Assembly (NCBI GenBank): GCA_037952775.1
Contig: JBANAY010000003.1
Location: forward strand, 4,898,001 to 4,962,000
Source: Clonostachys chloroleuca
Lineage: Eukaryota; Ascomycota; Sordariomycetes; Hypocreales; Bionectriaceae
Direction: 5' to 3'
DNA length: 64,000 bases
This document shows, in pieces, positions 48,711 through 59,204 of the stretch (its first letter is position 1; every line of letters begins with the position of its first letter). The notes under the pieces were generated by a model. The model did not search any database, was not told the origin of the DNA, and was given only the letters and a program-made list of their open reading frames with translations. The translations under genes and the position numbers were made by a program.

Positions 48711-49552
48711 ATGCGCTCCTTTGTATACGTTGGTGTTCTCCTCACGGCCATCACTGGTGGCATGGCTCTGGAAGAGAGCGCCTTCAAGAATGCACCCAAG
48801 TGGGAACCTGACTATACCCTCAAGTCAGACGAGGTGATTGTTGGCTTTGGCAATAATTGTGGGTTGATAGAGACAAATGGCGACAGAGAGAGAGTTCTAA
48901 TCGTTAAACAGCGTACGTCGCCAAGGCGGATGAATACCTTGCCATTTTGAAAGATGCGGGCGTCACAATTGGAACCCCGAAACTTGACTCATCCTGGGTC
49001 TCGACTAGCCCATCAAACGTTCAAACAAGGCGCGGAACCAAAAGAGGCCTTGACAAACGTTGCAGCTCGACGGAGTATATCATCACTGACAAGACCGAAA
49101 CTTTCATCGATTGGGATGTCCAGATGTCCCCGGTGCTGTGTGCCGCCGCCGGAGATATGGATATTACTGTCACGGATGGTTACAGCATCTCCAATGCCGT
49201 GACTACCAGCGTGGGGATCGACCAAACTCTCATTGAAGATATTCTCAAGGTCTCGTTCCGTGTCGACTATACAGAGACCTGGACAACCACGGCATCCACG
49301 CTTACTAAAGGTACAGTGAAGGATGGTAACTGTGGCGTTATGATCACCAAGCCCATTACGACCCGACGCTCTGGCCGTTTCTTCCGTGGATGCATTGGAT
49401 CTGCTACCCAGGTTGGTACCTGGTATGCTGATAGCCACGGAAACGGAAGCTACAATGGCGTTGATTGGATTCAGGGCGCTATTTCCATGTGCACCAAACA
49501 GCAGGACAACCCTCCCTTGACTCGATGCACTGGACAAGGCGACTTCGCTTGA
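48711..49552 (+). CDS. secreted protein with Kex2-type propeptide, unknown family
   Basis: 262 residues from exons 48711-48858 and 48912-49552 (GTGGGT donor, AACAG acceptor; joins GNN-S to YVAKADEYLAIL). Signal peptide MRSFVYVGVLLTAITGGMA. A propeptide-like region of about 90 residues ends in a dibasic site, GLDKR, immediately before CSSTEY; Kex2-like cleavage there would release a mature domain of about 160 residues. That domain has six Cys and an alternating polar/apolar stretch (TTSVGIDQTLIEDILKVSF..) that suggests beta strands, then GCIGSATQVGTWYADSHG. No family recognised. Likely extracellular; role unknown. Confidence 0.75.
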
Positions 49553-51377
49553 GGGAAGCCCCTTGAAGATGTTATCAAAAAGGGCATATCGTTGAGTTTT
49601 TTTCGCTAAGTCGATCTGCTCTTGAAGAATAGTTTAAAGTGAAGCGGTGGAGCAATGTCTTATAGGATGATGGAGGGAAAAGAGATCCGGGGCCTTGAAT
49701 GAGGTGAATGAGAGGTGTCAAGGTTATTCAGTAGACAGAATAACAGTGTTGGTTTCATCACTCCGTTTAGACTGCTGGTTCTATGATATGAGTAGAGGCA
49801 TTTTACATGTTAGTGTAAGCATACATAGAAATAGATCAAAGGATTAGTAACCGTACATATCAGTGAAACTTGGAAGATTAGGCACTGGCTTATGTTGCCA
49901 TTATCTCTGATACACTATCCTTTGGGTTTCTTTCTCAACCAGTCGGTCGGTATGAATAGTTAGAAGTTCAACGCACGGCAATGGCTTATCTCCCAACTGT
50001 TGCAGCCATGGGCTTGTTTCCACCAGACTAACGCACTCTCGACCTAGGTGTCGAGATTCATGCTGCAAGATGGTGCTTGTTTCTCCCGTAGATATCGTTC
50101 GAAACTGATCCGCTAAAATCTTAGACGTCCATTGACTCGGGGCCCACTTGTCAAACCGGCCAAATTAGATAAATTAGCTATTTTTCAGTATCCGTAGAAA
50201 ACATCCTCCTTTTTACCCCTTCTTATTTTCACTTTTGAAAATCCCTTCTTTGAAAGATGAGTCTTTTATCTATGTTACGGCGGCTACGATAGGTCAATTG
50301 ACTAGCTGTAAACATGAACTATTTGATGAATTGAGAATACACACAAAACTCAAAACCTCCTTTTCATAGTTGTTGTGGAAGGTTGTTAGATTTTCGTGTG
50401 GTTAGCAGTCTGCATTTTGGGCTCGCCAATAGCCGTGGTGTTGTTCGTTTTTCCCCCAACACACCATTCTGGCGTGACCTTACTGCTAGGCCAAATCTCA
50501 ATACCAGAGCTCTTAGTAAGGTGTGCAATATCGAACAACTCACACCATACGGCAAAATCATATGTGCAACGCTAGCTCTGCCTTGATGTTTAGTGTACCA
50601 CTACACTCAAACTCGAGCTCTAAGAACTTGCTCTCTGCAATCTAATGATAGCATGGCCTGTATCATTTGGCGCAATCTGTGCGAGAGGAGCGCTAGAAGT
50701 ATTATTCATGGTATCAAGTGGATGTGACGCGTATACACAAACCTCGTTAATAATTCGGTTACATTCCAGCCCACCACGGATGTTATGTGCTGGTGTAAGA
50801 GTGGCAGTTCTTGAACAATTATGGGGTTTATTAGGTCATGCTTCGAAAGTCTCAGACTAGAGAAACAGGAAGGTAGGTCCAGGATTAGACAGCGTGCACA
50901 TGATTTGGCGCGAATATGCATTCCGCTACCCTGTCGATATTATGGTCACATATATCTGTTGGATCCCTGCTAATTTCTAGGAAGTGTGTAGCTTCCCGTT
51001 TCGATAGAGGATTCAGCGTGTTTAGGGCACATCTTGGACCATAAGCGGCAAATATAATACCCCTGCCCTCGATCCTACAAGGTAGCGCATTCTGGCCAAT
51101 ACATGGTATAATGCTTTAACGCCGCAAACAAGCTTACTCTCCCTATAAGGAAGCTATCAAATCTAGAGCAGAAGGTAACGCTTTGGTGCCGATTCATCGC
51201 CTCATTGTGCGTGTCAAATGAAATGAGATTTCATTTGTGCTGTCACCCCTTCCCCCTATTAATGGTTAGTAGAGCCCAGTACGCCACTACTTAATAGACA
51301 TTGAAAGCTGGCCTTGTTTACGGTCGGTTTTGCCAAACACTTACAAGCACATCTACTCCTATCTCGCGCAATACACC
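49553..51377. other. intergenic
   Basis: 1.8 kb between two secreted-protein genes. Open frames around 50364-50586 and 50645-50860 carry no recognisable motif on either strand. A degenerate transposon cannot be excluded, but no terminal repeat or reverse-transcriptase/transposase motif was seen. Confidence 0.45.
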
Positions 51378-52036
51378 ATGAAGTTCTATTCAGTTCTTGC
51401 GCTTGTGTTCACAGGCCGCTCGTTAGCAGCAAGTATCGCAGCTACCGATTCGTTCCGCGCTGAGGGATACCAAGCTAGCAACGCATTTCCAGCCCAGCCT
51501 TTGTTCTCTGATGGCCGTACGGCTTACCTTGTTGATTTAAATCTAAGATTAGTACTCGCTGACACAACATTCGCAATAGGGGCCGCATATCTTGGAGACT
51601 ACAGTCTGTTGAACAACACTGATGCCGCACCTGTCATCCGTAAGTGAAAGGCCAACCGGGTTTTGTCCAATTGAAATCTAACTGTATGCCAGTCCAACGC
51701 GGTGGCTCTGCTGTTTCGCACTGGTCGGCCGCACCGGGGGCGACCAACGGCGTCCGCCCATCTTGGACCGGAGTGCGTATTGCTGTGCCATCTAGCGGAT
51801 CTACCGAACATGATGTGGTTTTCGTAGATCCGGCATCGGACTTGTCCAACCTCGTGGATGACTTTGCTCTCTACAACCCCCAGATATTTGTTCAAAACCC
51901 AGAAAGCTCACAGCTGGAGGATTGGTGGTTTGCCCAGCCTCATGAAGTGGACGGCGTCTGGAAATTGCTTTGGTGGCCTAACGGAGATGACGCGGATGGG
52001 AAGACCAGAATCCAGCTCCGAAAGGCCAGCCAGTAG
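51378..52036 (+). CDS. secreted protein, unknown family (201 residues)
   Basis: Exons 51378-51639 and 51693-52036 (GTAAGT donor, CCAG acceptor) give 201 residues. The first 18-19 residues (MKFYSVLALVFTGRSLA) are a signal peptide. The mature protein has no Cys pair pattern, is rich in aromatic residues near its C-terminus (DWWFAQPHEVDGVWKLLWW) and has one N-glycosylation-like site (NNT). No family recognised. It lies among other secreted-protein genes, so an extracellular, host- or substrate-facing role is possible but unproven. Confidence 0.7.
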
Positions 52037-53524
52037 TTGACTGCCAGTTGCCGTAATTCCGTGTATAGAATTTATTTAATAATTGGAATACGTGAGAAAG
52101 TCGGGGTAAATGTAACGTGAAAATTGTGCTTGTGTTAAATTCTTTCCGGCATCGTAAAAAGTGATTGTCTCCTTTTTCCAACCGGCGCATACTAGCTATC
52201 TCTAAGGGATCAGATAAGGTTGAACATTGAGTATCTTGGGTTTTCGACTTTCTACGAAATGTAGACACTCTTTCGAGTCTAATTTACCAGTTGGCCGCTG
52301 GTAACAACATGTCTTTCTGACCCTATATAACATTAATTGCCCACAAGTAAGCGCTGTTCTTATCACAAATAAATGCAATAGCATGTGACTCAATTGCTAG
52401 TCCAACTCTTATCACACTAAGCATAGCGATAATCTCCCCAGAGTTTTGCTGAAGCTGCTCAAGACGGATTCAAAGTGTACAAAGAGCTTCACGAAATGGC
52501 GGTGACCGAGTTTAACATGGAGGAGCCTGAATTTGATCTCTGCCTTGGTATTCCAGGCTCGAAAGGACAAGGCTTGGCTTTTCTACCCATTTCACATACT
52601 ATCGGCCGCAGGCAACTTCCATTGATTGGCACCAAATTTATCTTATTATTTAGTAAAGGGGAAACGAGGGGCTATGATCAATAGTTGTGATAATATTGAA
52701 GAGAAACCAGGCGTTTGAAGGGCGTGGATTCACACCCCTTCCATAGTCCCCCTTAATACAATGCGGCGTAATTTAGGCAATCGAAGAGAAAAGATTCAGC
52801 GTCACAAAGAAGGAAATCGCATATCGTTGTGTCGAAAATTGGGAGTTTGCTAGTATCCTGTTGGTACGTTACCCACTTCGCAAATAATTGGCAAAGGCCC
52901 AGGACAAGGGATTACAATGATTACTGCCGTTGTTGATACTGGCAGCAGAGATTTTGATCTGTCTTCAATAACATAAGAAGTAAGTTTCAGTTGTGTGATG
53001 AAATGTGAATTACAAGTGGCGCCGAGTAGTTCACTTCCATACAGCTCACGACGAGCATAGGAAATCCGCGTGCGATGAGATGGCTGAGAGCAAATCAAGG
53101 GTCAGCGTGGGTCTTCCTCTCCCCAGTGGCACAGCCATGATTGACTAGCTGGACTTGGAGTGCCGTGAATGCAAAACAGCGCGCTGATGTCTCAGCTAAG
53201 GCGGCCTTTGGCACGTAGATTTTCAGCTCGTTTCAAACCTGCACGATCATCGCGCCGATCCGCTCGATCCGTAGGCTTCGTGTCTGGCATTACGCATGTT
53301 CTTAGCCAAAGGCCACCCGCATGTTCTTAGCCAAAGGCCACCCGCATGTTCTTAGCCAAAGGCCACCCGCATGAATTAACATACCTAATCACATCTTTTG
53401 AGCTTTCACTGTAGTGAATCCTTCGGTGCAATGAGCCTTAGTATTAATATGGATTGACTCCGTGCGCACAACAAGGGCAGCCAACTGATCCACGTGCGTT
53501 GTGTGAAGACTCCTGCTGACCAGC
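52037..53524. other. intergenic with tandem repeat and an unexplained open frame
   Basis: 1.5 kb. An open frame at about 52449-52684 (FAEAAQDGFKVYKELHEMA..) has protein-like composition and follows a possible CCAG acceptor, but I found no convincing upstream exon or start; it may be a gene relic. A 25 bp triplicated repeat lies at 53294-53373. Confidence 0.4.
53294..53373. repeat. 25 bp tandem repeat, three copies
   Basis: Units starting GCATGTTCTTAGCC at 53294, 53319 and 53344 are identical, with the first five bases of a fourth at 53369. They lie 150-230 bp upstream of the pectate-lyase-like ATG, so copy number could affect its promoter. Confidence 0.9.
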
Positions 53525-55057
53525 ATGCTGAGCGTCAAATTCCTCGTTGCGCTGTCATGGCTGTCGGCCGCAGGGCAGCTTGTCCTCGCCGCGGATATTG
53601 ACTGGGAATCGATCAAAAACAGCCGTGGCGACAAGCTTCCCGATTTCAGCTACTGCGGCTATCGTAGCTCAGACAAGTCGCTCCCGGGTTCTACCGCCGC
53701 ATCCGTTGTCGTCAAGGCTTCGTCGGGCGATCGAACAAAAGAGATCCAGGCTGCGCTTGACTCGACCGCTGCCAGTGGAGGAGGCGTTGTCGAGCTGGCA
53801 GCGGGGACGTTTCGCATCTCCCCAGGATTGAATATCTCGGCCAACACGCGGCTGAGAGGCTCGGGCGTTGAATCCACGACTCTGGACGTCACAAAATTGA
53901 AGATAGCTAGACTTCCTCTACTGTCAATGGGCAACGGCACAAACGGGCGCATTAAGCCTTCCTTTACTAGCAAGATCACGGACAAGTACGTAGGCATCGG
54001 TGCCATGACTGTCACCGTGGAGGATGGTAAGCAGTTCGCAAAAGGACAGACCGTCTTCATTTCGCGGGGAGCTACAGAGAAGTGGGTTCGTCAAAACGGC
54101 ATGGCAGATCTTGTCCGAGACGGCGAGAAGCAAACTTGGGTGCCAGTAAGTCTATGACGGATCACATGCAATCAATACCATTGCAGATACTAACGAGTTC
54201 TCATCTCACAGGTTGGTAACTTGATCCAGCAACCTCGCATCGTTCAAGCCGTGTCCGGCAACAAGCTCACCTTGGACATCCCACTTACCGACGCACTGGA
54301 CCAGACGTACATGGAGCCTTACGTAGCAGCTTATGACTTGCCAGAGACAAACCCAGAGATCGGTATAGAGGACCTGTCTATCACACTAAGCCCGACATGC
54401 GCCGGTAGGGTGTTCAACGACTCAGAGCCGTGCAATGCTCCGGCAATCCAGCTGAACCCTTGGACGGTGGACAGCTTTGTACGAAACGTCAACATCACGG
54501 GCTTCAATAACTGCATCGACGTGCAATACAACGTGAGCCGGATCACAATCGAGAACGCAAGCTTCTTTCGCGATCGCGACACGGACCGACCTGGCGGCTA
54601 CCCGACGGACATCAACATTTCTGGCACGCAGGTCCTCGTCAAGGACAGCGGCCAGTATGGCCGTAAGACGGCTAAGGCGTTCACTGTCATTACGCAGGCC
54701 CGCGCTCCGGGGCCTAACGCTGTCCTACGCCATCACGTACAATCAGACCTCCAAGAACTCTACCCACATCAACGTTGGGCTCACGGCTTCCTCGTGGAAA
54801 ATACCAATGCCAATGTCATGTTCGTCAATCGCGGCACCGCAGGGTCAGGTCAAGGCTGGCCCATCAATGGAGGAGTGGCCTGGAATGTCAGAGGAGGCGT
54901 CAATGTCTCAAGCCCTCCGCTTGGTATCAACTGGGCAATTGGTAGCACTGGGCCTGTTGAATTGGTGTCGAATGGAACTCTGGTAAGCAATGGTACTGCT
55001 GTCACGCCGAAAAGCCTTTATAATGCACAGCGTCAGAAGAGAAAGGGGACAGCTTAA
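53525..55057 (+). CDS. secreted right-handed beta-helix protein, pectate-lyase-like
   Basis: 488 residues from exons 53525-54145 and 54212-55057 (GTAAGT..CACAG, phase 0, joins WVP to VGN). Signal peptide about 1-22. The N-terminal part has the segment CGYRSSDKSLPG and then the first beta-helix coils with GGGVVELAAGTFRIS, the usual start of pectate-lyase-3-type folds (DRTKEIQAALDSTAASGGG). Later coils include GIGIEDLSITLSP-like strands, several NxS/T sites, and HHVQ..HPHQRWAHGFLVE..FVNRGTAGSGQGW, which resembles fungal extracellular polysaccharide-active or unassigned beta-helix proteins. The true substrate (pectin or another glycan) and the catalytic residues are not clear from the sequence. 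Confidence 0.8.
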
Positions 55058-55462
55058 CCTGCCGGAAACTGACTTTGGGGGGAGGGGCCAGCCTATCTCA
55101 GCAATGGTAAGCGCCTTCTTCTCCTTGATCAAGTATCCCGTGTTCTATATACGATAGAGTGGAGTGGATGCCATTGTAGGATATCTGATAGACATGATAA
55201 TTAGACAAATTTTAGTTCAAAAGTAGAAGGATAGTGTAATGAAATATGAAAAGTCAAGTAATATTGACCGTAGCGGTTAGCTCACTATTCCCACCTCGAG
55301 TCTTTGCCATCTGCTTCAAGATTCGCGTTAGGACAGTGCTAAAGAACGAGTGGAGGCGACTTGTGCTGCAACATATTGCCCTACATATGTCCCGAGAATC
55401 ATTCAGTATTTCAAATGTCAGCGGAAAAGAATAGCCTTAGTTTTTCTTATTGTAAATCTATA
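55058..55462. other. convergent 3' flanks
   Basis: Between the 3' ends of the beta-helix protein gene (plus) and the Zn2Cys6 regulator (minus). Nothing recognised. Confidence 0.5.
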
Positions 55463-57461
55463 TTACATGACGAATAACCGAGCTTCTGATAAAAGCTGGG
55501 TCCATCTTATTCCATTATCTGTTTTAACCCATATTTGCGGCAAATGCTTTATCCCTTTGAGCAAATTGGCGAACCTGCTCTGACTATAGCGTTTGAGTAG
55601 GACCTCCTTAAAGAAAACCCTGTGTCTTTCCGACGAGCTGGCAGCAGCAACCAAAAATATCGCCCAGACCAGAACGTGGGCACCCGGCCCATCCGCTGGT
55701 AGTTGTTCCAGTGTTATCTTGAAACGCTCTATACGATCTTCAGGATCTGTGTCTGCCGCGCGCCTTTTCTCATCATCGAGGGCCCAACTAGCTGAGTCCA
55801 GTCCTTGGAGGTATATGTCGTGGGCTTGCTGCATCACGTCCTCGATTGCGGCAAGCCGAACCTTACCTTGGGATTGGCTCTGAGAACAGTATCGAACACA
55901 GTCAAAGTACTGATCCCATTGAGATTGAGAGGTGAGAGTTTCTAAGCCTGCCATTTCACTGATGTGGGGGGCGGCGTAGACTCGCATTCTAGCACAATGA
56001 TTAGCTCAACTCTCTCTGACAATGATTCACCAAACCCGAATCGATGAACAGAGTCACGGTAAGAATGGAAAAAGTGTTGAGGGAACGAAACCAGGATAAG
56101 ACCTACTTCTGTACCTGGCGAGCCAAGAAGCGACCTAGCTCACTGGCCCATAGCTCATCTTCACCTTTGAAGACATCTGTTGCAGAATGTAACATCCCAA
56201 GAATCATGAAATAATCATCTCTCCCCGTCACCATGGCCGCAACCAGCAGCACAAGGACCGCCACCAGAATGGCTTGTTTCGCTTCATAACTGCTCCCGGC
56301 TAGATTGCTGCGCCTCCGTAGTCCTTTGATGGCTGTATTATATAGGGTCTGTGGGCTGCTGGCAATCGAGTCCAACCAAAGCGACTGCTCCTGGGATGTA
56401 TACTGCAAACTGGAGCCGCTGTTTTGAAACTATTCCGCCCAGTCTGTGCTTTTCTTGGCATCTCGGTGGAAAGCCGATACGGCGAGAACGGCCTCCATAA
56501 CCAAGTCATCGGTGTGAGCTAATGGAAGAACGATGTACCTCCAGCCGTTGTGACTTCCATCGATCGCTAGCATTTCGCTAGCGATGTGCTCCGAGTCTTG
56601 TCGGGGCAAATGAGTTAGTCTTTCTCTCGCGGGCCGAGCGGATCCATAACATCGGCTTTCACCAATGAACTCACAATGCATAAGCAAGGCTTTCTTCCAT
56701 GATGGAACATCATCGAGCAGAGACTCCGTGAGGAGGAGATCAACTGGACTAATAATGGAAGATTCGATGGCAGACAGTGGATGGTGTTCGGTATCTTTTG
56801 ACGACCCCTCACGCTCGTCTGCTTGCAGGGTCCAGGAAGCCTCTTCGGTCGTCTTTAGAAAGAAGCCTGTGTAGTCATCGAACGAATTCAAAAGGAGCGG
56901 ACTCATCACGCCGGCGTATAGATTTTCATCACCAAATCCGAACGCTATGAGCCGACTTGTCTCCTGTCTTGGTGACTGGGCAGACTCGTGGCCCGCAGAA
57001 GGCTGCTCAGAGCTCAGCCCCTCGGGCGAGTTTCTAGGATTTGAGGATTCATGCTTGCTAGTCACCTTCGTCTGGCTTTGAAGGCGGCTAGAGAAGGACA
57101 TTAGCATAGAGGAATCACTGAAACTGGTATGATGGGAGGAGTGTTACTTTTCACAGAGACTTTGGATAGTGTGGCCTCTCCACTTGCCACGAGTGCTAAC
57201 CCCTTGAGTAAAACGATATCGAATACCAACATCACTACCACTGCACGTAAGGCCTTTAGAACGGCATTTATTGCACTGTGGAGCGGTTCGGTCGCAGGAG
57301 ACGCGACGCTGTGAGCACTCATAACAGCCTGTATTTCCGATTCGTGGTCAGTGTACTTATCTCGGCTGATAAGGGATGAGAGTACCAGCGAAGACAACAG
57401 GGAGAGAAACTACACACTAACCTTTGACTTTGGGGCGGTAAGGTCGCTTTCGCTGAGGCAT
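55463..57461 (-). CDS. Zn2Cys6 transcription factor interrupted by an in-frame TAG
   Basis: Exons on the minus strand: 57461-57422, 57328-57148, 57087-56107, 55988-55463; sum 1728 bases, in frame. The zinc cluster CYECSQRRVSCDRTAPQCNKC..C (spacing 2-6-6-2-6) starts right after intron 1, followed by the usual linker (YRFTQGVSTRGKW). The remainder is an acidic, helical fungal regulator body with the LAVSAFHRDA segment near the centre. Codon 56432-56430 is TAG, with the same frame reading open for more than 100 codons on both sides, and no intron of realistic size can remove it. So this is a nonsense allele, a sequencing error, or a truncated protein of about 300 residues. Restored length 575 minus the stop position. 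Confidence 0.7.
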
Positions 57462-59204
57462 GTCTGTGCTTGCCTCGTTTTGGCGAGTGTGGGTGGCTCA
57501 GTGTTAGTCGTTATCACACCTAAGGTCTTGTAGGATCAAATTGGGAAGTTGAGATGAGCTCTATGATGGATGCTGGTAATGATGGAGACGTGCGTGCTGC
57601 TTGGGAGCATTGGACGAATCCCTGTGCAAAAACGACAGGATCTCAAGTGGGCTGGCAAGAAGCAAATAAAGTCCCTGTCTTCGATCTAGGATACTGATTT
57701 CCATCACGGACGCGGGGTAACGGAATGGTCTAGATCCCGGGGATGATCCATGATAACGATGTGTTTGCCCGCGGATGTGATTGGATAGGCAGTTGGGTGG
57801 TCTCTCTCGACTTGCCTTAAAAGGAATAATTAACCACGCACCTGAGTCAGTCTGATAAGCGAGCCTCGCTTATGTAAGAGAGTCCGCTAGCTTGTCATGG
57901 ACAAGGGCGATCAGAGAAGTCTAGATTTCCTGCTCTACAGCCACTGACAATCTAGCTTCACGTGGACAATCCAATATTGAACGAGGGGATTGCTCTCTCC
58001 TTATATACAGTACAAAGTTTTATTTACTTCGTCATCGTCACAAGCGGTTAGGTTGAACAATTTGGGAGCCATCTGGGCAACAATATACCGCTCGCGAGGA
58101 TCCTACCCTATACAGTCAAACGCCAAGATTCCACCACGAGGTTCAACGTCGATTTTATGCTCTATTTCGTCTCGTAACATTAATATCAAGATCTAGGTTA
58201 TCTAGTTATTCTAGTTTTATTGAATAATTAAATGGAAGCCAGCCTTGATTGATTTGGATTTGGTATCCTTCATTTCCGTGTTCCTGCAATTTGAAGCTGA
58301 CTACTTCTTACTGGAAGAATTGTGTTGGTAAACTGCGCATTTTGCTGGAAAAAACAAATAGTAGGCACACAGCTTCTTGACTAAAAATTTTAGTATTCTC
58401 TATCGCAACTAAGATGATTAATTAGTTCAATTCTCTGTCGATAAAAATCATCTCCTGGCCCAATCTCTCTCTATCCGCAGTGAGTTTTCTAAATGAGGTT
58501 GATAAAATTGAGAAATATCGTTGATATTATGAATCTTATCCGTAAAACTATCATTACCTAAATCCCATTTTAGGTAGGTTGAGAGAGACCTCTGATAGCC
58601 GGATGAACAGGGCTAGCCTGGGCGGGGATAGCAGCGCGCCATGATCCCGGATGGCGAACATAACTGCCACTCATATCATCATCTGACTTGAGAATTATGG
58701 GGACTTTGATGACCTGCCGATGTCTGGGGAAGTTGGATTCTTCCCGAAATTGGAACCGCCCATTGGCTTTGGACCTCTTAGCCGTACCTTGAAGACCCTC
58801 TTCGCAGTGTCTGTGACAGCCCTGGCGTTGATTGAATGTCCTAACATAAGGCGCAGCTACCACTTCACCCCAGATTACACTGTCCCGCAAATGGAACCCT
58901 AAAGTGCCCCTCGATCGGGTTCATCTCCATCGTTATCTTGCATTGCCATTTTATGGAGCTATATGAGTTCGTTGGGTTCTCTAGCTCGATATTTAGCTAG
59001 TTGTTCTCATCTCATCCGCAACCTGGCCAGGATAAATAGAAGGCCATGCCTCCCTCTCCTTAGCCTTCACTTTCTCAGCTCATCTTCCAACAAATCATTC
59101 TTCAGAACTGGAGCACTTACTGAGGACTTCTCCTTCTTTCCTTCTTTCAGACTTCTCTTACTTTCTTTGAACTTGCTTCGGAATTGAAGCTTTTCAGAGC
59201 CATC
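57462..59204. other. intergenic, divergent promoters
   Basis: 1.7 kb between the Zn2Cys6 gene and the permease. AT-rich at 58190-58560. A CT-rich leader runs about 59110-59165 just before the permease ATG, as often seen in well-expressed fungal genes. Open frames at 58570-58902 have no recognisable content. Confidence 0.5.

Noticed and set aside
50364..50860. Transposon remnant between the secreted-protein genes
   Set aside because: No terminal repeats and no transposase or reverse-transcriptase motif on either strand.
52449..52684. Protein-like open frame FAEAAQDGFKVYKELHEMA..
   Set aside because: No upstream exon with a start codon and no family recognised; kept only as a possible gene relic.
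53294..53373. CRISPR-like array
   Set aside because: Direct head-to-tail repeats with no spacers in a eukaryotic genome.
56409..56430. A 21-base intron removing the TAG in the Zn2Cys6 regulator
   Set aside because: GTTTCA..CCAG would be far below any realistic fungal intron size.
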